A DNA stretch of 56,399 bases from Deltaproteobacteria bacterium (GTDB lineage Bacteria > Desulfobacterota > BSN033 > UBA1163): positions 1 through 56,399 of the forward strand of contig VGSS01000003.1 of the NCBI GenBank assembly GCA_016874935.1. Reading direction: 5' to 3'. The first letter of the stretch is position 1. The number at the start of each line of letters is the position of its first letter. Both the position numbers and the translations under genes were made by a program. Shown here one piece after another: positions 43,652 to 51,947 of the stretch. The notes under the pieces were generated by a model. The model had not been told where the DNA came from. It made no database searches and worked only from the letters and a program-made list of their open reading frames with translations.

Positions 43652-44857
43652 TTAACCCACAGCCGAGGCCATCTGAAAGATGGGCAAATACATCGCAATG
43701 ACGACCCCTCCGATCACCACCCCCAGAAAGACCATCAGGAACGGTTCGAGGAGAGCGGTCAGATTGCCTACAGCCACATCGACCTCGTCGTCATAGAAAT
43801 CCGCAATTTTTGTCAGCATGGAATCCAGGGCGCCTGTTGATTCTCCAACGGAGATCATCTGAATCACCATGGGGGGGAAGATTCCGCTCCGACCCAGAGG
43901 CTCTGAAATGGTGTCACCCTCGCGGATGCTGTTTCTCGCATTCAGGATGGCTGTTTCAACGGTCCTGTTCCCAGCCGTCCTCGAGACAATCAGGAGCCCT
44001 TCAAGGATGGGAACGCCGCTGCTCACTAGCGTTCCCAGCGTCCGGGCAAATCGGGCCACAGCGACTTTTTTGAGGAGCATTCCGAAAACAGGCACTTTCA
44101 GTATGAGGCGATCGATCTGGGTCTTTCCCGACTCCGTCTTATAAAACTTTCTGAAAAAAAAGACGAACAGGATGACTGCAGGGATGATGACGACGATATA
44201 TTTATTGATGAACTTGCTCATGGCGAGAACAATTAGAGTGGGAAGCGGGAGGGACTGGCCTGCTGATTTGAACATCGTCTCAAAGACAGGGATGACGAAG
44301 ATCATCAGGATGATCACGACGAGGATGGCTACCGACACAATGACGGCGGGGTAGATCATGGCGGATTTGACCTTCTTTTTCAGGGCCTCCGCCTTTTCGA
44401 TATAGCTCGACAGTCGGTTCAGAATATTGTCGAGAATGCCTCCTTCCTCACCCGCCACGACAAGGTTCGTATAGAGATCATCGAAGGCGGAAGGGTGCTT
44501 TTTGAGGGCTCCGGCAAAGGTAGAGCCGCCTTCCACATCCTCCCTGACCTCTCGAATGATATTTTTGAAGACCTTATGCTCCTGCTGGGAAGAGAGGATG
44601 TCCAGCGATTGGACTAGAGGCAATCCGGCGTCGATCATCGTTGCCAGTTGACGGGTAAAGATGGCGATGCTGCGCTGTTGCACCTTCTTCCCCCCCGGCA
44701 GGGAAATCTTGAACTCTTTTCCTTTTGCTGCGATTTTTGTGGGGATGATGCTCTGCTGCCGGAGATGGATGCGGATGGCTCCTTCACTTGGAGCTTCCAT
44801 CTCACCCTTCTTGATCGAACCCTTCAGTGTCTTTCCTTCCCATTTAAAGATTGGCAT
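43652..44857 (-). CDS. pilC: Type IV pilus inner-membrane platform protein
   Basis: 401-residue GspF/PilC family protein. It has two similar cytoplasmic halves separated by membrane helices: IAIFTRQLATMIDAGLPLVQ in the first and VARFARTLGTLVSSGVPILE in the second, each followed by the GxxL/F-type helical bundle. Membrane helices are at about 170-190, 220-235 and 370-390. It couples the PilB and PilT motors to the pilus base. The start at 44857 lies 21 bases after pilT ends. Confidence 0.94.
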   Translation of the reverse strand: MPIFKWEGKTLKGSIKKGEMEAPSEGAIRIHLRQQSIIPTKIAAKGKEFKISLPGGKKVQQRSIAIFTRQLATMIDAGLPLVQSLDILSSQQEHKVFKNIIREVREDVEGGSTFAGALKKHPSAFDDLYTNLVVAGEEGGILDNILNRLSSYIEKAEALKKKVKSAMIYPAVIVSVAILVVIILMIFVIPVFETMFKSAGQSLPLPTLIVLAMSKFINKYIVVIIPAVILFVFFFRKFYKTESGKTQIDRLILKVPVFGMLLKKVAVARFARTLGTLVSSGVPILEGLLIVSRTAGNRTVETAILNARNSIREGDTISEPLGRSGIFPPMVIQMISVGESTGALDSMLTKIADFYDDEVDVAVGNLTALLEPFLMVFLGVVIGGVVIAMYLPIFQMASAVG

Positions 44858-44878
44858 AATTCACCCTTACGGATTGAT

Positions 44879-45985
44879 TTAGGTTGTTTTGGCCTGCCTT
44901 TCTCTCTTCCCGCCCTGAATGCCCGCGTTGGATAACATCTGACGGAATTCTTCGAAATTGTGGCTACGCGAAGAGGCGTCTTCCAGGGATATAAGATGAC
45001 GCTCCACAAGGGAGAGGAGGGCCTGGTTCATCGTCTGCATTCCGAATCTGGCCTGGCCGACCTGCATCAGGGAATAGATCTGCTGGATCTTGTCCTCACG
45101 GATCAGGTTTCGGATGGCAGGGTTCGGAACCAGGACCTCCATGGCCATGGCCCGGCCTTTCCCTCCTAATTTGGGGAGGAGCTGCTGGGAGAGGATTCCC
45201 TCAAGAACAAAGGAGAGCTGTGTCCGCACCTGCTGTTGCTGGTGAGGCGGGAAGACATCGATGATCCGGTTGATCGTCTCCACACAGGAGTTCGTGTGCA
45301 GTGTGGCAAAGGTGAGATGCCCTGTTTCAGCGGTCAGAAGGGCCGCTTGAATCGTCTCCAAATCCCTCATCTCACCGATGAGGATGATATCCGGGTCCTG
45401 ACGGAGGACGTGTCGCAGGGCAGCGGTAAAGCTTTTGGTGTCGGAGTTGACTTCCCTCTGATTGATCATGCAATTTTTGTGGCGATGGAGGTACTCGATC
45501 GGATCTTCGATCGTAATGATATGCGCATTTTGCTCATTATTGATCTTGTCGATCATGGCCGCAAGGGTGGTGGACTTCCCGGTGCCGGTGGGACCCGTTA
45601 ACAATACGAGGCCTTTGGGCTTCTTAATCAATTCGTTGACGATGGGAGGGATTCCCAGTTCAGAAAAGTTGAGAATGTCGAAAGAGATGGCCCGGAAGGC
45701 TCCAGCCACGGCTCCCCTCTGCATATAGATATTCCCCCGGAATCGGCTCAGACCCTTGATGCCGAAGGAGAAGTCCAGCTCTATCTCTTCCTCAAACTTG
45801 TGGCGCTGTGCATCGGTGAGCACACTGTAACAGAGCCGTTTCGTATCGGGAGCAGTGAGAACGGTTGAGTCGACGGGCGTCAACTTTCCATCGATCCTGC
45901 ACTGGGGAGGGGAGCCTGTGGTGACATGTAAATCGGAGGCTCTCCTTTCTATCATGAGTTCAAGTAGTTTCTGCAATTCAATCAT
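44879..45985 (-). CDS. pilT: Type IV pilus retraction ATPase
   Basis: 368-residue hexameric AAA-like motor for pilus retraction. N-terminal PAS-like domain with RRASDLHVTTGSPP, Walker A GPTGTGKST (131-139), Asp box and His box regions, and the PilT-specific AIRNLIRE motif (NPAIRNLIREDK) near the C-terminus that distinguishes it from PilB. Start ATG preceded by AGGAGAAGG. Located between pilB and pilC. Confidence 0.95.
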   Translation of the reverse strand: MIELQKLLELMIERRASDLHVTTGSPPQCRIDGKLTPVDSTVLTAPDTKRLCYSVLTDAQRHKFEEEIELDFSFGIKGLSRFRGNIYMQRGAVAGAFRAISFDILNFSELGIPPIVNELIKKPKGLVLLTGPTGTGKSTTLAAMIDKINNEQNAHIITIEDPIEYLHRHKNCMINQREVNSDTKSFTAALRHVLRQDPDIILIGEMRDLETIQAALLTAETGHLTFATLHTNSCVETINRIIDVFPPHQQQQVRTQLSFVLEGILSQQLLPKLGGKGRAMAMEVLVPNPAIRNLIREDKIQQIYSLMQVGQARFGMQTMNQALLSLVERHLISLEDASSRSHNFEEFRQMLSNAGIQGGKRERQAKTT

Positions 45986-46012
45986 GCTTCCCCTTCTCCT
46001 TTTTTTGAAAGA

Positions 46013-47806
46013 TCATCGGTCGTCCATGGTCGACCTGAGCACTTCTTCGATCGTGGTCAATCCTTCTCGAATCTTACATATCCCGCTCTGCCTGAGGGTC
46101 TTCATCCCTAACCGCATGGCTTCTTTCTTCACTTCGGAGGTTGACGCACGGGACAGGATGAGTTCCTTAATCTCTTCTTTGTTAGCCATTACCTCATAGA
46201 GTCCCACTCGACCTTTATAGCCTGTATTATTGCAGATGGAACATCCCTTTCCTTTGTAAGTCGGGAAGGATTTCACCTCATCCGACGGGACTCCCAGATC
46301 GATCAAAAGCTGGGGATGAACCTTGATAGGTTCTCGACATTCCATGCAAATTTTTCGAATTAATCTCTGAGCCAGGATGAGGATGACAGCCGATGAGATC
46401 AGAAAAGGTTCAATCCCCATATCGATCAATCGGGTCACGGTTCCGGGCGCATCGTTGGTATGGACAGTGCTCAGGACGAGGTGTCCGGTGAGGGCGGCCT
46501 GAACCGCTATCTGGGCTGTCTCGAAGTCCCGGATCTCGCCCACCATGATAATATCAGGATCCTGACGGAGGAAGGCCCTAAGCGAAGAGGCGAAGGTGAG
46601 CCCGATCTCCTCATGCATCTGGACCTGATTGATCCCCATAAAATTATATTCCACGGGATCTTCGGCAGTGGTGATGTTTTCGGTCTCTTTATTCAATTCG
46701 GATAGGGCAGAATAGAGGGTCGTTGTCTTTCCGCTTCCCGTGGGCCCGGTGACCAGAATCATCCCCACCGGTTTTCGGAGGGCATTTTTGAAATCCTCAA
46801 GGGACGATTCTTCAAACCCTAATTTGACCATGTCGAGTTGTAAAGACGATTTATCGAGAAGGCGAAGGACCACTTTTTCTCCGAAGAGGACAGGGACGGT
46901 GGAAACCCGGAAGTCCATCTCACGGCCTTTGCCGAGGCGCAATTTGATCCTGCCGTCCTGGGGAAGGCGCCTTTCAGCGATATCGAGCCTTGACATAATT
47001 TTTAAACGGGAGACAATGGCGTTCTTGATCTGGATGGGGAGCGTCATCTCTCGCCTCATGACGCCATCGACACGGTATCTGACCCGGAAACTCTTTTCGT
47101 AAGGTTCAAAATGGATGTCGCTGGCCCCCAATTTGATCGCCTTGATCAGAACCCCGTTGACGATCTTGATGATCGGACCTCCGATCTCGCCTGTTTCATC
47201 TGCGTTCTGGTCCTCAACGACCTCGATATTATCGACCGCTCCATGGACCAACTTGTCAAACTCATCAACATCGACCAAACTGGCGTCGAGCAGGTCGAAA
47301 TCAGATTCCGAGGATTTATCCTCATCAATGGAGTAATCGAGGGCCTGAAAAGTCGTCGTCCCCAGTCCGGCTACACTCCCCCCCCCGCCGTAATATTTCT
47401 TTATGGCATCGACAATCTCTGTCTCCGAAGCCACCACCGGTTCAACATTGAAGCCGGTAATAAATTTGATCTCATCGATGGCGACAATATTGCTGGGGTC
47501 GGCCATCGCCAGTGTCAATTTGGGGCCCACACGATTAATGGGAATGATAAAATATTTTTTGGAGATACTCGAAGGAATCAATTTAACGACATTGGGATTG
47601 ATTTCCATTTTCGAAAGTTTTACAGGGTGAACCCGGTACTGGGCGCTCAAGAAGGAGAGAAGTTCATCCTCTTTAATAAAGCCCAACTTCACCATGTTGG
47701 ACTCTAAACGCCCCCCCTTCAGTTTTTGTTCTTCCTGTGCTTTTTTCAGTTGCTCAGGGGTAATAAAATTTCTTTTAATGAGTAGTTCGCCTAATCTTTC
47801 TGACAA
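46013..47806 (-). CDS. pilB: Type IV pilus assembly ATPase
   Basis: 597-residue extension motor of the GspE/PilB family. The N-terminal MshEN domain (RLGELLIKRNFITPEQLKKA) often binds cyclic di-GMP in this family; a second N-terminal part lies at 60-140. Then KLGASDIHFEPYEKSF, Walker A GPTGSGKTT (354-362), and a zinc-binding four-cysteine module (CMEC, then CSIC). It starts with TTG 47806 (AAGGGA upstream). It is the first gene of the pilB-pilT-pilC-pilS-pilR cluster and sits about 100 bases downstream of a sigma-54 promoter. Confidence 0.94.
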   Translation of the reverse strand: MSERLGELLIKRNFITPEQLKKAQEEQKLKGGRLESNMVKLGFIKEDELLSFLSAQYRVHPVKLSKMEINPNVVKLIPSSISKKYFIIPINRVGPKLTLAMADPSNIVAIDEIKFITGFNVEPVVASETEIVDAIKKYYGGGGSVAGLGTTTFQALDYSIDEDKSSESDFDLLDASLVDVDEFDKLVHGAVDNIEVVEDQNADETGEIGGPIIKIVNGVLIKAIKLGASDIHFEPYEKSFRVRYRVDGVMRREMTLPIQIKNAIVSRLKIMSRLDIAERRLPQDGRIKLRLGKGREMDFRVSTVPVLFGEKVVLRLLDKSSLQLDMVKLGFEESSLEDFKNALRKPVGMILVTGPTGSGKTTTLYSALSELNKETENITTAEDPVEYNFMGINQVQMHEEIGLTFASSLRAFLRQDPDIIMVGEIRDFETAQIAVQAALTGHLVLSTVHTNDAPGTVTRLIDMGIEPFLISSAVILILAQRLIRKICMECREPIKVHPQLLIDLGVPSDEVKSFPTYKGKGCSICNNTGYKGRVGLYEVMANKEEIKELILSRASTSEVKKEAMRLGMKTLRQSGICKIREGLTTIEEVLRSTMDDR

Positions 47807-47909
47807 TTTTTATTCCCTTGTAAAATACTACGCCTCATCCGGGCGGTTATTTCCTGGTAGACGCAGCCTTTAAAACCTGAAAAAATCATGTCAAGCTATA
47901 AACTAAAGA

Positions 47910-47926
47910 AGCAAGATGAGTGCCAA
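47910..47926 (-). promoter_or_regulatory. Sigma-54 promoter of the pil cluster
   Basis: Minus strand TTGGCAC (47926-47920), five bases, TTGCT (47914-47910). The GG and GC doublets are 10 bases apart, exactly the -24/-12 spacing. Expected start is near 47898, leaving a leader of about 90 bases before the pilB TTG start. PilR, encoded at the end of the same cluster, is the natural activator. Confidence 0.75.
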
Positions 47927-47929
47927 AAA

Positions 47930-47957
47930 TTGACATTTTTTAATCCCTTGATATAAT
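47930..47957 (+). promoter_or_regulatory. Consensus sigma-70 promoter facing away from pilB
   Basis: TTGACA at 47930-47935, 16 bases, TATAAT at 47952-47957: both boxes perfect. No plus-strand gene follows; transcription would run antisense into the 3' end of the histidine kinase gene ending at 48021. It may drive a small RNA, or may be chance in AT-rich DNA. Confidence 0.35.
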
Positions 47958-48020
47958 TATGTTAATTCAATTCTTTGTTTTTTAATCTCTGAATGGGTGC
48001 TAAAAAAAAGGTTCAAATGG

Positions 48021-49532
48021 TTAATAATTATCCAGGCTCTCTCCTTGTTGAGAATAGAGGGGTAATTTGACAATAAAGGAGCTTCCTTTCCCGGGTTCGC
48101 TCTGAACGGTGATCTCGCCTTGATGAGCCTCGACGATCCACTTGCAGATGCTGAGCCCGAGACCGCTACCTCCCTGCTCCCTTGAACGGGCTTTGTCCAC
48201 CCTAAAAAATCGATTAAAAATCTTCTCCTGATCCTCCTTGGCAATTCCAATGCCCGTGTCTTCAACGATAATTTTAGCAAACGTTGCAGCTTTTCTTTCT
48301 TTTGGAGTCAGCGGGTTTAAGGAACCACCTGCCCTCCGCAAGGCTTCTGGAGGCGGGTCCGTCTCTTTTGTCAGAGTGATCAGGATGCTTCCCCCCGCTT
48401 CAGTATATTTTATTCCGTTTTCAATCAAATTGATAAAGAGTTCCCTCATCCGGAGGGTGTCTCCGAAGACATGGATCTCATCCTGGTGATTCGAAATTTC
48501 GATCCGGATGTTCTTGGGCTGGGCCAGAATCTTCATCTGTTCGGTCAATCCTCTGATGAACCGGGTCAAATGGATATCTTCTCTATTCAATCGGATCTCG
48601 CCGATATCCGCTTTGGAGAGAAGCAGGAGGTCTTCCACAATCTTCGACATTCGATCGATCTCCTCGAGATTACTCTCCAGAATCTGTTCATATTCGTGAA
48701 GCGGTCTTTTCTTCCGGAGGGCGACCTCCACCTCTCCCTTAAGGATGGTCAGGGGGGTTTTTAATTCGTGAGAAGCATCTGTGGTGAATTGTTTGATCTG
48801 GCGGAAGGACTGATCCAGTCGGGAAATCATCTCGTTGAAGGTGTCAATCAGCCTCGATATCTCATCCTTGACCTTGAGGGTCTGAATCCTCTGGTTCAAA
48901 TTTTGCGAGGTGATCATTCGAGCTGTCTGGGTAATGCGATCGACCGGTTTCAATGCCTTATTGGCAAGAAATTGCCCTCCCAAGCTGGCGATCATGAGGA
49001 TCGATGGAACGGTGACGATCAGGATGATCAACAGGGTGTTGAGGGCATCTTCCACATCTTCAAGGGAGGAGGCGACCTGAATCATTTTTGTCACCTGGTT
49101 TTGCTCTTTCACAGGGTAGGTGATGATCCGCAACGGGGTGTTTCTCAGGGAGTGATTGGTTTCATACGTGATCAAACCCTTTGAGCCGTTCCTGAGAGCA
49201 TTGAGGCTGATCGGGAGCTGAACGCTTTTTAAGTTTTCGGACGTTCGACCGATTCTCCCCGATTCGTCGAGAACCTGAATGAATTTCCCGATTGGTTTTA
49301 AATTCATTGAAGCCTCAAGGGCCTGATCAATGTTCCCGAAACCAAATTTGGATGATGGCGAGGTCGATTCCGAAGCGATCAGCTCGGCAAGAGACCTCAA
49401 TTTATGATCCACATCACGATAGAGACTTCTGGAGAGGGTGAGGTACAAAAAACTGCTGAAAGAGATCAACAGAATTCCCAGGATGAGGACATACCATAGG
49501 GTAAGTTTAAAACGAAGGCTTCTGAAATCCAT
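48021..49532 (-). CDS. HAMP-containing sensor histidine kinase
   Basis: 503-residue transmembrane kinase with membrane helices at about 11-33 and 165-188 bracketing a periplasmic sensor of about 130 residues. It has a HAMP domain (about 188-242), HisKA with His255 in FTTDASHELKTPLTILKG, and HATPase_c with NLIENGIKYTEAGG, DTGIGIAKED and GSGLGLSICKWIVEAH. It pairs with the OmpR-type regulator immediately upstream (50-base spacer with a palindrome). The layout resembles heavy-metal or envelope-stress sensors (CusS-like), but no specific ligand can be read. Confidence 0.9.
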   Translation of the reverse strand: MDFRSLRFKLTLWYVLILGILLISFSSFLYLTLSRSLYRDVDHKLRSLAELIASESTSPSSKFGFGNIDQALEASMNLKPIGKFIQVLDESGRIGRTSENLKSVQLPISLNALRNGSKGLITYETNHSLRNTPLRIITYPVKEQNQVTKMIQVASSLEDVEDALNTLLIILIVTVPSILMIASLGGQFLANKALKPVDRITQTARMITSQNLNQRIQTLKVKDEISRLIDTFNEMISRLDQSFRQIKQFTTDASHELKTPLTILKGEVEVALRKKRPLHEYEQILESNLEEIDRMSKIVEDLLLLSKADIGEIRLNREDIHLTRFIRGLTEQMKILAQPKNIRIEISNHQDEIHVFGDTLRMRELFINLIENGIKYTEAGGSILITLTKETDPPPEALRRAGGSLNPLTPKERKAATFAKIIVEDTGIGIAKEDQEKIFNRFFRVDKARSREQGGSGLGLSICKWIVEAHQGEITVQSEPGKGSSFIVKLPLYSQQGESLDNY

Positions 49533-49551
49533 TTAATCCCTTTTCACAATC

Positions 49552-49573
49552 GGTACAGGGCCTGCCCTGTACC
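49552..49573. repeat. Perfect 9-bp palindrome between regulator and kinase genes
   Basis: GGTACAGGG (49552-49560), CCTG, CCCTGTACC (49565-49573). It lies in the 50-base spacer between the two-component genes and could reduce expression of the downstream kinase or be a dispersed repeat; CAGGGCCTGTCTGG follows as a related half. Confidence 0.6.
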
Positions 49574-49582
49574 AGACTCGGT

Positions 49583-50260
49583 TCAGGGCCTGTCTGGAGA
49601 GAGGATATATCCGACCCCCCGGATGGTATGGATCAGTTTAGGTTCGAATCCCTTATCAATCTTTTTTCTGAGGTAGTTAACATAGACATCGACGACATTC
49701 GTCATAGAGTCAAAATGATAATCCCAGACATGCTCGGAAATCATGGTCCGCGTCAGCACCTTGTTCGGATTCCTCATAAAATATTCTAAAAGTCCATATT
49801 CCTTGCTGGTGAGCTCGATCTCTTTCCCTCCTCTTGTCACCCTGTGGGTAACCGGGGATAGGATTAAGTCAGCCAACTTTAGAATCGGTTCCGCATCCAC
49901 CCTCTCACGACGTAAAAGGGCGCGAACCCGGGCCAAAAATACTTTAAATTCAAATGGTTTGGTTAAGTAGTCATCGCATCCCGAGTCTAAGCCTTTCACA
50001 ATATCTTCGGCCGAGTGCTTTGCAGTGACAACCAGAATGGGAACCTTATTTTTATTACTCCGGATTCTCCTTAAAACATCCAGCCCGGGTATTTTGGGGA
50101 TCATCAAATCGAGCACAATCAAATCATAATCGTTCACCTCGGACATATAAAGGCCCGATTCTCCATCGAGGGCCGTATCAACGGCGTAGTGCTCTTCTTC
50201 GAGCCCTTTTTTAATGAAATTGGCCACTTTGATCTCGTCTTCTATAACGAGAATTCTCAT
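49583..50260 (-). CDS. OmpR/PhoB-type response regulator
   Basis: 225-residue regulator. The receiver domain has IEDE acidic residues, phospho-acceptor Asp51 in IVLDLMIP and the KPF motif. The C-terminal winged helix has ELTSKEYGLLEYFMRNPNKV and DVYVNYLRKKID, then the typical RGVGY ending. I start at ATG 50260 (MRILVIEDE), since an upstream TTG at 50287 adds residues not seen in the family. It is first in an operon with the histidine kinase and has a promoter at 50299-50326. Confidence 0.93.
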   Translation of the reverse strand: MRILVIEDEIKVANFIKKGLEEEHYAVDTALDGESGLYMSEVNDYDLIVLDLMIPKIPGLDVLRRIRSNKNKVPILVVTAKHSAEDIVKGLDSGCDDYLTKPFEFKVFLARVRALLRRERVDAEPILKLADLILSPVTHRVTRGGKEIELTSKEYGLLEYFMRNPNKVLTRTMISEHVWDYHFDSMTNVVDVYVNYLRKKIDKGFEPKLIHTIRGVGYILSPDRP

Positions 50261-50298
50261 CTGCAATTTCCCATCGGAAAGGATCAACTCTTTATAAC

Positions 50299-50326
50299 AT
50301 TATAAATTTAATACAAAAAATTGCAA
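50299..50326 (-). promoter_or_regulatory. Promoter for the two-component operon
   Basis: Minus strand TTGCAA (50326-50321), 16-base spacer, TATAAT (50304-50299), with an expected start about 30 bases before the regulator's ATG. The -10 box is perfect and the surroundings AT-rich. Confidence 0.55.
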
Positions 50327-50371
50327 TATCCAATTGTTTTTCTTTTTGAAACTCCTCAGTTAAAGAGATAG

Positions 50372-50653
50372 AAAAGAGCCGGGAGGTTCTTCTGTAAAAA
50401 CTTTGAAACCAAACCTCTATCCGTTGAACTACACAGGCCCGTTTTCAAAAATCACTATGTAAAGGGCAAGACGGATGATTTGCATGACATCTATGACCGC
50501 TTTATAAGGTTTTGGAGGGAGAGCCTCCCGACTCTTATTGGCCAAGCAACCTCTATCACTGAGAAGGTGTGAAAAAATCATATTTCCAGAATCGGCATCC
50601 TTCCGGCGCACAGGGTTGGAGGGATTGGAGAAGCTTTAGGGCGGAACCTCTAA
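50372..50653 (+). pseudogene. Possible decayed gene with an in-frame TGA; rest of spacer empty
   Basis: The gene-free stretch 50288-50895 contains one plus-strand frame that looks protein-like (VELHRPVFKNHYVKGKTDD, then LHDIYDRFIRFWRESLPTLI). It is open from 50372 to 50653 except for TGA at 50570, after which it continues RIGILPAHRVGGIGEALGRN. No start codon with a ribosome binding site was found. I do not recognise the family. It may be a gene remnant or chance. Apart from the promoters at its ends, nothing else is seen in this spacer. Confidence 0.25.
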
Positions 50654-50834
50654 TATTAAACTATGTTGCCTAAACCTGAGTCATACCGCTATCTTACTGA
50701 AAACGAAGGTTACCCATAACATCTAATGACCCGCGTTCTAAAGCTTGGACAAGACCCCCAACCCTGTGGGCCGAGGCACAGTGCACCAATTTTTTCACAG
50801 CTTCTGAGGGTTTACTTCTGTTTTCCCCTTTTGC

Positions 50835-50864
50835 TTGACACCATCCCTGCAACTCTGTTAGCAT
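50835..50864 (+). promoter_or_regulatory. Promoter for the carbon-nitrogen hydrolase gene
   Basis: TTGACA at 50835-50840, 18-base spacer, TAGCAT at 50859-50864; start expected about 25 bases before the TTG start codon at 50896. AGGAGAGG (50882-50889) is the ribosome binding site. Confidence 0.45.
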
Positions 50865-50895
50865 TTCTGAAATTTTCAATCAGGAGAGGCGACCA

Positions 50896-51708
50896 TTGAT
50901 CAAACTTGCGGGAATACAGACATCTTGTAATGAAGAAAAAGAGAAGAACACCGAAAAGGCGATAAAATTTGCACAAATTGCCGTCGAGCGGGGAGCCAAC
51001 ATCATCTGCTTCCAGGAACTTTTCGCCGCGCATTGGTTTCCAAGAGAGATGAATCCCGACCATTTTCTCCTGGCGGAGACAGCGGATGGCCCTACCATTA
51101 TGAGGATGCAAGAATTGGCCAAACAGCACAGGGTGGTTCTGGTCTGCCCGATTTTTGAAAAAGAAGGGCAGGCGTTTTATAATTCCGCAGTGGTTATTGA
51201 CACGGGAGGGGAGGTTTTAGGAATCTATCGAAAGGTTCATGTTCCACAGATTCCCCTCTGGGAAGAGAGATTCTATTTCTCTTCCGGCAACCTTGGATTT
51301 CCCGTGTTTCAAACGAAGGTTGCTGTGATCGGCGTTCAAATCTGTTGGGACAATTTTTTTCCGGAAGGATCCAGAATATTGGCCCTGAAGGGAGCCCAGA
51401 TCATCTTTTCCCCTACGGCAGCTGCTTTTGCCTCACAGGAGAGGTGGAGGACGGTGATTTCGAGCAATGCGATGACAAATGGGGTATTTATCTTCAGGGT
51501 GAACCGGGTGGGAAGCGAAGAGAAACAGGACTTCTACGGTAAATCCTTCTGCGTGTCTCCGGAGGGAGAATTGATGGACAAACCCAGTGGAATGAAGGAA
51601 GGCATCACTTTGATCGACATCGATCTCAAAAACATCGACAGGATCAGAAAGGAATGGCCTTTTTTAAGAGACAGAAAACCAGAAGCCTATAAAGATATTT
51701 TGGTATAG
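50896..51708 (+). CDS. Nitrilase-superfamily amidohydrolase, N-carbamoylputrescine amidase-like
   Basis: 270-residue carbon-nitrogen hydrolase. The Glu-Lys-Cys triad is visible: Glu in CFQELFAAHWF, Lys in IYRKVHVPQIPLWEE, and Cys in GVQICWDNFFPEGSRILAL. The LWEERFYFSSGN and ICWDxxFPE features are closest to N-carbamoylputrescine amidase/beta-ureidopropionase-like members, suggesting polyamine or N-carbamoyl amine metabolism, but agmatine deiminase is not nearby and the substrate is uncertain. Starts at TTG 50896, six bases after AGGAGAGG. Confidence 0.85.
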   Translation: MIKLAGIQTSCNEEKEKNTEKAIKFAQIAVERGANIICFQELFAAHWFPREMNPDHFLLAETADGPTIMRMQELAKQHRVVLVCPIFEKEGQAFYNSAVVIDTGGEVLGIYRKVHVPQIPLWEERFYFSSGNLGFPVFQTKVAVIGVQICWDNFFPEGSRILALKGAQIIFSPTAAAFASQERWRTVISSNAMTNGVFIFRVNRVGSEEKQDFYGKSFCVSPEGELMDKPSGMKEGITLIDIDLKNIDRIRKEWPFLRDRKPEAYKDILV

Positions 51709-51743
51709 AGCAAAGGCCAAAACTAAAGGCTATCTCTAAAAAT

Positions 51744-51835
51744 GTCATTCCTGCGAAAGCAGGAATCCATAAGCTTTCGATATTAACGGACTCCCGCCGG
51801 AGTTTACCTTGATCTCGATACGAGGCGGGAGTGAC
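51744..51835. repeat. GTCATTCC-hairpin element, copy 2
   Basis: Begins GTCATTCCTGCGAAAGCAGG (51744-51763) and ends GGCGGGAGTGAC (51824-51835), with inner CTCCCGCC (51791-51798) complementary to GGCGGGAG. Flanks CTATCTCTAAA and AGAGGTTCTCTAAAT are also related. It is the same hairpin class as at 17641 and 53868, without the longer ends. Confidence 0.65.
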
Positions 51836-51890
51836 AAATTGGAAATTATTAGAGGTTCTCTAAATATAGTTTTTCCAGACAGGTTTAAAT

Positions 51891-51929
51891 CACGGACACG
51901 GAACACGGACACGGAACACGGACACGAGT
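51891..51929 (+). repeat. Three tandem 13-bp repeats before lepB
   Basis: Units CACGGACACGGAA, CACGGACACGGAA and CACGGACACGAGT at 51891-51903, 51904-51916 and 51917-51929, followed by a further CACGG. The array ends 18 bases before the lepB start. Each unit itself contains CACGGA twice. It could be a slippage-prone element or a protein binding array. Confidence 0.7.
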
Positions 51930-51947
51930 CACGGTAAGGGAAAGAAA

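Noticed and set aside
50379..50446. tRNA-like D-arm on the minus strand (TAGTTCAACGGATAGAG)
   Set aside because: The D-arm match is striking, but no anticodon stem, T-arm or matching acceptor stem can be formed, so no tRNA gene or clear tRNA fragment is called.
50570..50572. Selenocysteine codon at the in-frame TGA
   Set aside because: No bSECIS-like hairpin is apparent downstream and neither half is a known protein; only kept as a low-interest observation.
51891..51934. CRISPR-like array before lepB
   Set aside because: Units are only 13 bp and directly tandem without spacers; no cas genes are present.
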